A program made the translations under genes and the position numbers. From assembly GCF_019049285.1 (NCBI RefSeq), contig NZ_JAGMUL010000036.1, positions 1-64,000 of the forward strand: DNA of 64,000 bases, given 5' to 3'. This document shows, in pieces, positions 1 to 6,414 of this stretch. Each line of letters starts with the position of its first letter. Position 1 is the stretch's first letter. Under the pieces are notes generated by a model. The model did no database searches. It was not told the origin of the DNA and saw only the letters and a list, made by a program, of their open reading frames with translations. This stretch comes from Streptomyces sp. AC550_RSS872. Lineage in GTDB: Bacteria; Actinomycetota; Actinomycetes; Streptomycetales; Streptomycetaceae.

Positions 1-1640
1 GCGGGGGTGCCGCTCGACGGGGCGGAGGGCTGGGTGCCGCCGCCCGCGGGGGTTGCCGTGGGCCAGCCGCCGGGGCGTCGGCCGCCGCCTGCGGGGGCTG
101 CGGTGGGCCAGGCTCCCGGGGCGGAGGCGGGTGTGGGCGTGGGCGCAGGGGTGGGCGGAGCCTGAGGGGGCTGGGACTGGGATTGAGGTTGGGGCTGGGG
201 CTGGGGCGACTCGACGGGTGCTGGAGGTGCCGGGGGCGTGGAGGGGGCCTGACCCACCGGAGCCGCACCGGCCGCCGCCCCGGGCCCGGTAGCGGGCGGC
301 GTCTGCCCCGGCCCCCCCGAAGCCCGTACGGCAGCTCGCGCCGCGGCGGGCCCGCCACCGGGCGGAACCGGCGCGGCAGCCGCTCCCGCGTGGGCGTCCG
401 GGCCGGGCACGTATCCCATCGCGGGCATGCCACCGCCGCCCGCAGCCGCACCCGCACCCGCACCCGCACCCGCTGAGAAGTTGACACCCCGCTCCAGCCG
501 ATCGAGCCGGGCCATCACGGAACGCTCGTCCCCGTACGCCGCGGGAAGCATCACGCGCGCGCAGATCAGCTCCAGCTGGAGCCGGGGCGAGTTGGCGCCC
601 CGCATCTCGGTCAGCCCCGCGTTGACCAGGTCGGCGGCACGGCTGAGCTCCGCGGCGCCGAAGGTGCCGGCCTGGGCCTGCATGCGCTCCAGGACGTCGG
701 CCGGGGCGTCGATGAGCCCCTTCTCGGCCGCGTCCGGCACGGCGGCCAGGATGACGAGGTCACGCAGCCGCTCCAGCAGGTCGGCGACGAACCGCCGGGG
801 ATCGTTGCCCCCCTCGATCACACGGTCCACGACCTCGAAGGCGGCGGCCCCGTCACCGGTGGCGAAGGCCTCCACTACGGAGTCGAGGAGCGAGCCTTCG
901 GTGTACCCGAGCAGGGAGGTGGCCATGGCATACGTCACACCCTCCTCCCGCGCTCCGGCGAGCAACTGGTCCATGACGGACATGGAGTCACGCACGGACC
1001 CCCCGCCCGCGCGCACGACCAGCGGGAGTACGCCGTCCTCGACGGGGATGTCCTCCCGGCCGCATACCTCGCCGAGGTAGTCCCTCAGGGTCCCCGGCGG
1101 GACCAGCCGGAACGGGTAGTGATGGGTCCGCGACCGGATGGTCCCGATGACCTTCTCGGGCTCGGTGGTGGCGAAGATGAACTTCAGATGCTCGGGCGGC
1201 TCCTCGACGACCTTCAGCAGTGCGTTGAAGCCGGCCGACGTGACCATGTGGGCTTCGTCGATGATGTAGATCTTGTAGCGGCTGGAGGCGGGCCCGAAGA
1301 AGGCCTTCTCCCGCAGCTCACGCGCGTCGTCCACACCACCGTGGGACGCGGCGTCGATCTCGATGACGTCGATGGACCCGGGGCCGTTCCGAGCGAGGTC
1401 ACGGCACGACTGGCACTCTCCGCACGGGGTCGGCGTAGGACCCTGCTCACAGTTCAGACACCGCGCGAGGATCCGCGCGCTGGTCGTCTTGCCGCAGCCG
1501 CGCGGCCCGCTGAACAGGTACGCGTGATTGACCCGGTTGTTCCGCAGCGCCTGCTGCAACGGGTCGGTGACATGCTCCTGCCCGATGACCTCGGCGAACG
1601 ACTCCGGGCGATAGCGGCGGTACAGCGCGAGAGACGACAC
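1..1640 (-). CDS. dnaX: DNA polymerase III subunit gamma/tau, N-terminal 546 codons (runs off left edge)
   Basis: This is the clamp-loader ATPase that loads the beta clamp and, as tau, couples the polymerase cores at the replisome. The product reads from a GTG at 1640 as MSSLALYRRYRPESF. It shows the Walker A loop GPRGCGKT near residues 45-52, a Cys cluster near 64-79 (zinc module), the DEAH Walker B near 128-131 and the SRTH sensor stretch. After about residue 430 the protein becomes a very long Pro/Ala/Gly/Gln-rich linker, normal for actinobacterial tau. The start is fixed by homology; no clear Shine-Dalgarno is visible. The stop lies outside the window. The SRP RNA gene sits just upstream on the same strand, the usual Streptomyces arrangement. 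Confidence 0.97.
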   Translation of the reverse strand, partial: MSSLALYRRYRPESFAEVIGQEHVTDPLQQALRNNRVNHAYLFSGPRGCGKTTSARILARCLNCEQGPTPTPCGECQSCRDLARNGPGSIDVIEIDAASHGGVDDARELREKAFFGPASSRYKIYIIDEAHMVTSAGFNALLKVVEEPPEHLKFIFATTEPEKVIGTIRSRTHHYPFRLVPPGTLRDYLGEVCGREDIPVEDGVLPLVVRAGGGSVRDSMSVMDQLLAGAREEGVTYAMATSLLGYTEGSLLDSVVEAFATGDGAAAFEVVDRVIEGGNDPRRFVADLLERLRDLVILAAVPDAAEKGLIDAPADVLERMQAQAGTFGAAELSRAADLVNAGLTEMRGANSPRLQLELICARVMLPAAYGDERSVMARLDRLERGVNFSAGAGAGAGAAAGGGGMPAMGYVPGPDAHAGAAAAPVPPGGGPAAARAAVRASGGPGQTPPATGPGAAAGAAPVGQAPSTPPAPPAPVESPQPQPQPQSQSQPPQAPPTPAPTPTPASAPGAWPTAAPAGGGRRPGGWPTATPAGGGTQPSAPSSGTP

Positions 1641-1691
1641 GCATACGAGGTTATAGGCGCCCACTGACAACCCACCCCGCCCGGGAACGCA

Positions 1692-1787
1692 AGCGCCCCC
1701 CACGCACCCGCCAGAGCCGACCTACCCTTGCTGCCTTCCGGCCCTGGGGGAGTTCAGTCAGATAGCGCCGCGTGAGGGGCTGCCCAA
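1692..1787 (-). ncRNA. ffs: Signal recognition particle RNA, small bacterial (4.5S) type
   Basis: On the minus strand the segment contains the SRP helix-8 signature GGCCGGAAGGCAGCA followed by GGTAGGTCGGCTCTGGCGGG, and its two outer arms can pair into one long hairpin. It lies between tRNA-Ser and dnaX, where Streptomyces carries this gene. The RNA binds Ffh to target membrane proteins co-translationally. The ends are approximate to about 8 bases. Confidence 0.9.
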
Positions 1788-1856
1788 ACAGTACCCGATG
1801 GCAGGGGGCGGGAACGAGTTCGCGAGCACTCCTCAACGTCTTGTATTGTTTGCGGC

Positions 1857-1944
1857 GGAGGATTCGCCTAGAGGCCTAGGGCGCACGCTTGGAAAGCGTG
1901 TTGGGGGCAACCCCTCACGAGTTCGAATCTCGTATCCTCCGCCA
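1857..1944 (+). tRNA. tRNA-Ser (anticodon GGA), with encoded CCA
   Basis: A full class II cloverleaf is visible. The acceptor stem GGAGGAT (1857-1863) pairs with ATCCTCC (1934-1940), the anticodon loop is TTGGAAA, there is a long variable arm, the T-arm is GTTCGAATC, and the discriminator G is followed by a genomic CCA (1942-1944). Its 3' half is the probable attachment site of the integrative-element remnant that begins 20 bases downstream. Confidence 0.96.
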
Positions 1945-1963
1945 GTGCCTCACCGGGCACGAT

Positions 1964-2001
1964 GTCGAAGGGCCCCACCGTTCACGGTGGGGCCCTTCGA
2001 C
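1964..2001. terminator. Perfect hairpin after tRNA-Ser, bidirectional terminator candidate
   Basis: Two 17-base arms (1964-1980 and 1985-2001) are exact reverse complements with a TTCA loop. The hairpin separates the tRNA from the convergent integrase remnant and could stop transcription from both sides. No long T-run follows, as is common in Streptomyces. Confidence 0.75.
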
Positions 2002-2045
2002 GTTGTCCGTCTCAGTTTCCGTCTCAGTCGGCTTTTCCGTCGGCT

Positions 2046-3292
2046 GCGGGAGCCCCGCCGGTTCCGGGCGGCACCCAGAGGGCATCGCCGACTTACTGCG
2101 CGACCTTGCGGAGCATGGTCCCCGTCACATCATGTACCGAGCGCGCATCCGGGCCGCTCCCCCAGGCTCCCAACCCATGATCGAGTCGATCACGACGTCC
2201 GGGACGCCGAGGATCAGGAGGACGGTCGCGGCGGTGTGGCGAGCGTCATGAAGGCGGCCGTCTCGTACGCCAGCGTCCCGCAGCAGCCGCTTCCAGGTGT
2301 GGAAGTCGGTGTTCGGGCTCAGCGGCCCACCGACCGGCGAGGCGAAGACGTATCCCTTGCCCTCCCAGTCGGCACCGGCCGCGATCCGTTCCCTTTCCTG
2401 CGTCTCCTGGCGCTGGCGGAGAATCTTGATCAGCGGATCTGGCAGGCCGATGGTTCGGCGGCCCGCGCGGGACTTCGTGGACTTGTGCTCGCGGCGGGTC
2501 TGCTGTCGCTTCGGGCAGTAGCCCGCCTTACGGCCGCAGGGTTCGCCGTCGCAGCCGTGGGCGTACTTGGGCCGGAGCCGGTTCTTACGAATGCGGGCGT
2601 ATCCGGCGTCGAGGTCGACGTCTTCCCAGTGCAGACCCAGCGCCTCCCCCTTGCGGAGGCCCAGCGCCAGGGCGACGACCCAGCGCGCGCTGTTGCGGAG
2701 CTTGGCCGCCTCGACGAGGAAGCTCTGCACCTCGTCGATCGTGAACGGCTCGATGTCCTCCTCTTCGAGGCGGGGAGCCTTGGCGATCTCGGCCGCGTTG
2801 GTGGCGACGTGCCCACGCCGGACGGCTTCACCGAGGGCGACCCGAATCGTCCGGTGGGCATGGTGGGCGGTGCCGGCGGAGCTCCAGGACGTCTGCATCT
2901 TCCGGTAGAAGCGTTCGAGGTGCTCGGGCTCCAGGCGGTCGAGCTTGTGGGCGCCCAGGCCGGGGACCAGGTGAACGCGGACGTCCACCTCGTAGCCGTC
3001 GTACGTGTTCTCCGAGACGTACGGCTTGGCGATGTTCTCGACCCAGTGCTCAAGCCAGGCTTGCAACGTCCAGCTCTGCCCAGGCTTCCTGAGCTTCCTG
3101 TCATCCCGTGCCCGCTCCATCTCACGGGACCGCCTTGGTGACCTGTGCCTTGGTCTTGCGCTCGTTGTGTCGGCGGTCCGGCTTGCCGTCATCACGGACG
3201 CCGACGGTCACGCGTCCGTGCCACTTGCCGTCCTTGCCGAGGTAGATCGAGGAGGCGCCGTTGGGCTGGCGGGTGCGGTTCTTCTCTGCCAT
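2046..3292 (-). pseudogene. int: Tyrosine integrase of an integrative conjugative element, broken by frameshifts
   Basis: The intact ancestor would be a site-specific tyrosine recombinase. The reading begins MAEKNRTRQPNGASSIYLGK at 3292 and runs into TGA near 3124, where an extra C in GGTCCCGTGAG shifts the frame (expected KAVREMERARDD). The middle (3123-2130) is open and carries the SAM-like domain and catalytic boxes: GLRKGEALGL, then HDARHTAAT, then the RY of the nucleophile Tyr. Directly after that Tyr a missing base turns YMHVTG into ATG-ATG-TGA. The remaining tail (VTGTMLRKVAQ) has a further in-frame TAA. Two frameshifts plus a stop make it inactive. It points at tRNA-Ser, as int does next to att in pSAM2-type elements. 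An open frame from 3195 may still give a truncated product. Confidence 0.88.
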
Positions 3293-3301
3293 GGCGTCCC
3301 C

Positions 3302-3345
3302 TCAGGCCGCGCGGGCGGGTCGGTGGCGCAGCTTGGCCACGTTGA
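3302..3345 (-). pseudogene. 3' end of an excisionase-like gene (last ~14 codons)
   Basis: The minus strand reads NVAKLRHRPARAA and stops 9 bases before the integrase ATG, the spacing and order (xis then int) seen in pSAM2-like elements. The rest of the gene is missing: the sequence upstream jumps directly into the tra fragment at about 3345. The excisionase identity is inferred from position only. Confidence 0.45.
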
Positions 3346-3838
3346 GTGGCGTCCTCCCTCAAGGCCACCGGTACTTTCAGGAATCCGTCCATGGTCTTGC
3401 GCGGCATCCGGACCCGCCGCAGCACGTCGTAGCCGACAAGCCGTAGTTCGACGACACCAGGCTTGATCGTCGTGACGTACACGGCATGGACTCCCCAGGC
3501 GTGCCGCAGCCGTTCGGCAGAGGTGGCGACGTCGGCGGGCTCCTGTCCCGGGGCAAGCCTCAGACGAAGCCGCAGCCCGGTCGAGGTGGGACGGATGATC
3601 CCGCGACGCGGTGGGACGGGCCGCACCTCGCGGCGGGTGGTGGCCTTGACCGCCAGGACCCGCAGTCGGGACGGAGCGACAGTCAGGCCGCACGCCTCCA
3701 TGACCGAGCCGTACGAGCTGAGCAGACGGGCCGTGGATATCGGCAGGCCGACCGTCGACCAGTAGATCCCGGGGTGCTTGGCCCGGGCGTAGGCAGCCCC
3801 GCCGCCGAGCGCGGCGACAGGACCACCCACCTCCAGGA
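3345..3838 (-). pseudogene. Fragment of FtsK/SpoIIIE-type conjugal transfer protein (Tra)
   Basis: About 165 codons match the N-terminal half of the DNA-translocase Tra proteins of actinomycete integrative elements: YARAKHPGIYWSTVGLP, then a segment rich in VRPVPPRRGIIRPT, then PADVATSAERLRHAWGV, then RMPRKTMDGFLKVPVALRED. In intact proteins the last motif leads into the Walker A ATPase domain; here it stops at REDAT and joins the xis/int region, so the whole ATPase domain is gone. The N-terminus is also lost, because at 3838 the sequence changes abruptly into an IS5-type transposase. The fragment cannot translocate DNA. Family assignment is from recall of pSAM2-like Tra sequences. Confidence 0.7.
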
Positions 3839-4506
3839 GCGTTCGGGGATGGTGTGCCTGACGTGGCAACGTCGTAGGTAGCTCCGGTTGCGGCGGGAGC
3901 TGTACGCCTTGCCGCCACCGACATGGTCGGGCCGCGTGCGCGGGTGTCCTCCGCCAGGGCGGGGGACACGGATGCGTTCGAGCACGGGTATCAGCTGCGG
4001 GGCATCACCCCACTGCCCTGGCGTGATCACGAATGCGAGGGGCGTCGGCCCCCGTCGCCGGCCAGATGGATCTTGCAGGTCAGGCCGCCCCTGGAACGGC
4101 CCAGGGCCTCGTCGTCGCGGTGCTGAGCGGGCCGACTGCATCGGCCCGGAATGCTTGGTGGGCGTGCACGAGCACCGGCGGCGTGCTGGTGAGCCCGGCA
4201 GGACGTCGAGTCAACACCGACCATGGTCCAGTCGATCCTGCCGTCCGCATCGGCGTCAGCCTGGACGGCTTGCAGGATCCTGTCCCAAGTACCGTCCGCC
4301 GACCAGCGGCGATGCCTGTCATAGACCGTTTTCCACTTCCCGAACCGTGGCGGCAGATCCCGCCATGGGATACCGGTGCGCTGGCGGAAGAGAATGCCGT
4401 TGATCACCCTGCGGTGGCTCTTCCACCGCCCGCCCCGCCCGACGTTCTGTGGCAGGTGCGGCTCCAGCCGAGCCCACTCTGCGTCGGATAGATCACCCCG
4501 TCCCAC
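3838..4506 (-). pseudogene. IS5-family transposase, two frames, 3' end missing
   Basis: The first frame (GTG at 4506) gives GDLSDAEWARLEPHLP, then WRDLPPRFGKWKTVYDRHRRW and DWTMVGVDSTSCRAHQHAAGA, the typical N-half with the first catalytic Asp (VGVDST). The second half (FVITPGQWGDAPQLIPVLE, GGKAYSSRRNRSYLRR, RHTIPE) lies one base off, joined at a C-run near 4036-4045. Such a shift is programmed in many two-frame IS5 elements, so it need not be a mutation. The product ends at RHTIPE, before the catalytic Glu, where tra-like sequence begins. The element is therefore dead in cis. The outer end is probably near 4563-4600, but I could not fix a terminal inverted repeat. Confidence 0.8.
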
Positions 4507-4622
4507 GAGAGACTGAACGACACGGACGCTGCTCAGTCACCAGACCCATCGGACACTGCTTAGAGCCCGTTCTGAGTCCAGGTCACGAAAAGGCCTAGCA
4601 CTGGTACTCCCAGAAGCGGCCT

Positions 4623-4650
4623 CTGTCGTGAGTATCCGTACTCACGACAG
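4623..4650. promoter_or_regulatory. 28-bp perfect palindrome, candidate TetR-type operator
   Basis: Arms CTGTCGTGAGTA (4623-4634) and TACTCACGACAG (4639-4650) are exact reverse complements around TCCG. The site ends 29 bases before the ATG of the small membrane protein and just upstream of its Shine-Dalgarno. Size and symmetry suit a dimeric repressor of the TetR type. No regulator gene is adjacent, so the cognate protein is unknown. As RNA it could also form a hairpin. Confidence 0.6.
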
Positions 4651-4678
4651 CAGGCTGCGGAGGAGGGACGGTCGACGG

Positions 4679-5062
4679 ATGGCTGAAGAAGAGGAACGCC
4701 GCCGCGTACGTGTCGCTGTCGGGGTGTGCGTGGGTCTGGGCGCTGTCGAACTGGTCTTCTTCGGGCTGATCTGGCTGAGCTGGTTCCAGTCCTACCTGTC
4801 GTGGGATCCACAGAGCTACGGAGATCCGCCAGCCGCCTATCAGGAGAAGTCCCTGTATGTAGCCGCCGCCGCTGGTGTAGCTGTCCTCGTTGCCGCCGCC
4901 TTCCGCTCCTGGAGAGTGGTCATCGGGCAGGTGATAGCGGGCGGAGCACTGCTCATGCTGTCGTTTGCCACCGGGAGCGCGGCGCAGGGCTACTACGAGT
5001 CCTCATACGAGAGCGCCTGTCATGCGGGAGGATTCTGCGACGTCCCGGCGCCCGCCCGGTGA
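4679..5062 (+). CDS. Small integral membrane protein, unknown function
   Basis: The 127-residue product starts MAEEEERRRVRVAVGV. The ATG at 4679 was chosen over an upstream in-frame GTG (4628) because GGAGGAGGG lies about 10 bases before it and the upstream part crosses the palindrome. It has three hydrophobic stretches (about residues 12-35, 63-78 and 84-103), an acidic/aromatic loop WDPQSYGDPPAAYQEKS between the first two, and a C-terminal tail with two Cys (ESACHAGGFCDVPAPAR) that could form a disulfide outside the membrane. I do not recognise a family. It stands alone between the transposon debris and a non-coding stretch. Confidence 0.65.
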   Translation: MAEEEERRRVRVAVGVCVGLGAVELVFFGLIWLSWFQSYLSWDPQSYGDPPAAYQEKSLYVAAAAGVAVLVAAAFRSWRVVIGQVIAGGALLMLSFATGSAAQGYYESSYESACHAGGFCDVPAPAR

Positions 5063-5550
5063 CGGCATCACCCGGGATCGGACACAGCCCACTCGCCCGT
5101 GTCGAGTCTCAGTTGACGGTTGACGGGTTGGCGTCGGGTGATGCTTGACGTCTGTCCTAGACGATCTTCCTAAGGCCGGCCGCGTGGCTCAGGCCAGCGG
5201 GGTTCAGCGAGGCGCCCGTGCCTACGTGGTCGGCTGCCCGGCCTCGTAGGCTGGCTGTCGTCGCCTGAGGCTCAGACACCCCGGGCCCAGCTCCGCCAAG
5301 GGTCTTTCGAGACACCGGGACCGTGCCATTCGCGTGCCAGATCCTGCGGGGAACAACGGGGAACAACGGGGAACAGCGGGAACCTGTCCCGGGTGCGGCC
5401 ACCTCTCCAACACCGCTCCGCCCCAGGTCAGCGCAGAAATGGCCGGTACGAAACCCAAGCTTCCCAAACTGAGGGCTTCGATGCCGTAGTTCCGGTGCTG
5501 GTTGGGTCGCTCACCGGCAGTGGCCATGCCGGTCATCATCCCAGCCGTTC
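5063..5550. other. Non-coding stretch with a 10-bp direct repeat
   Basis: I see no convincing gene here. Near 5349-5383 the unit GGGGAACAAC is repeated about three times in tandem (last copy GGGGAACAGC). Possible minus-strand frames across the region have poor codon bias and no recognisable domain. The segment may be leftover mobile DNA between the IS debris and the GYD gene. Confidence 0.5.
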
Positions 5551-5597
5551 GGGGGATACGCGGGCAGCCTCGGAGGCGTATCCCCCGCAGCGGGGGC
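5551..5597 (+). promoter_or_regulatory. Two overlapping, mutually exclusive hairpins upstream of the GYD gene
   Basis: Hairpin A pairs GGGGGATACG (5551-5560) with CGTATCCCCC (5577-5586) over a 16-base loop. Hairpin B pairs CCCCCG (5582-5587) with CGGGGG (5591-5596). They share the C-run at 5582-5586, so only one can form at a time. The Shine-Dalgarno region (AAAGGGAG) and ATG follow within 30 bases. This is the architecture of an attenuator or translational switch, but no ligand-binding domain is recognisable. Confidence 0.45.
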
Positions 5598-5626
5598 ATC
5601 CCTTGCTGGAACGAAAGGGAGACATG

Positions 5627-5953
5627 ATGCCGCTCTACCTATCGAGGTTCAGCTACACGCCGCAGACCTGGGCGAGACTCATCGGCCACCCCGAGGACCG
5701 CGCAAAGGCCGCTCAGTCGTACATCGAGTCCGTCGGCGGCAAGCTCCACGGCTTCTGGTACGCGTTCGGCACCCGCGACGGCTACAACCTGTGGGAGGCC
5801 CCCGACAACGTCTCCATGGCCGCGGTCGCCCTGGCGATCAGCGGAGGCGGCGCACTCAGCTCGTTTGAGACGACCGTTCTCCTGACCGTCGACGAAACCA
5901 TGGATGCCCTGCGCAAAGCTGGGCAAGTCCAGTACCGGGCTCCCGGCGCGTAG
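5627..5953 (+). CDS. GYD domain protein
   Basis: The 108-residue product MPLYLSRFSYTPQTWARL continues through HPEDRAKAAQSYIESVGGKL, FWYAFGTRDGYNLWEAPDNVS and AISGGGALSSFETTVLLT. The GYN motif and the ferredoxin-like size match the GYD family, small dimeric alpha/beta-barrel-type proteins of unknown biochemical role. An ATG directly in front (5624) is an alternative start. AAAGGGAG lies 7-9 bases upstream. It is monocistronic, preceded by the overlapping hairpins, and followed by about 460 bases without a gene. Confidence 0.85.
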   Translation: MPLYLSRFSYTPQTWARLIGHPEDRAKAAQSYIESVGGKLHGFWYAFGTRDGYNLWEAPDNVSMAAVALAISGGGALSSFETTVLLTVDETMDALRKAGQVQYRAPGA

Positions 5954-6414
5954 CGGTCCAGGCGGCTTGCAGCGACCAGGCTCAGGCATCGGGTGTCGGC
6001 GGCGGTACAGCAGCGAGGTACAGCAACCACAGCAACCCTCCGCGTCCAGTGGTGGTCGTTGAAGACCGCATAGCGTCCTGCATGACCGCCATTGACCGAT
6101 CTCTGTGGCCGAGGACGACCAATGACGACCAGCAGGCACATGAGCCCACCGCGCCTGACCAGCAAAAACCCAGCTCACCAGGAGCAGTTTTGGTTGCATT
6201 TATATGAACCCATTGAGGACATTCTGGCGAGTGGGTAGCCAGATCTTCTACTACCGTCAGCTCGTCTCGTCGGGCTGGGCCCGCGGCAGGCGGGTGCCCC
6301 GGACTCTGTCTTCGTCCGGCATCCGCGGATCATGGAACTGCGCCATCCTTGGCCTTGGCGCCGAAGCGACTTCGGTCCGCCTGTGACGTTCCCCGTCTGT
6401 CGAGGTGCACCCTC
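5954..6414. other. Non-coding stretch carrying the left 17-bp direct repeat
   Basis: No gene is supported. The AT content rises near 6150-6230. GCAGTTTTGGTTGCATT at 6184-6200 recurs with one mismatch at 9584-9600, after the VapC gene. A 60-codon plus-strand frame from 6204 has no recognisable domain and atypical composition, so I leave it out. Confidence 0.5.
6184..6200 (+). repeat. Left copy of a 17-bp direct repeat (possible attachment or target site)
   Basis: GCAGTTTTGGTTGCATT matches GCAGTTCTGGTTGCATT at 9584-9600 in 16 of 17 positions. The copies bracket the helicase-associated gene and the VapBC pair (3.4 kb). No recombinase gene lies between them. Confidence 0.5.

Noticed and set aside
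4030..4050. The frame change in the transposase taken as a decay frameshift
   Set aside because: Two-frame transposases with programmed shifting are normal in IS5-type elements; only the missing C-terminus shows decay.
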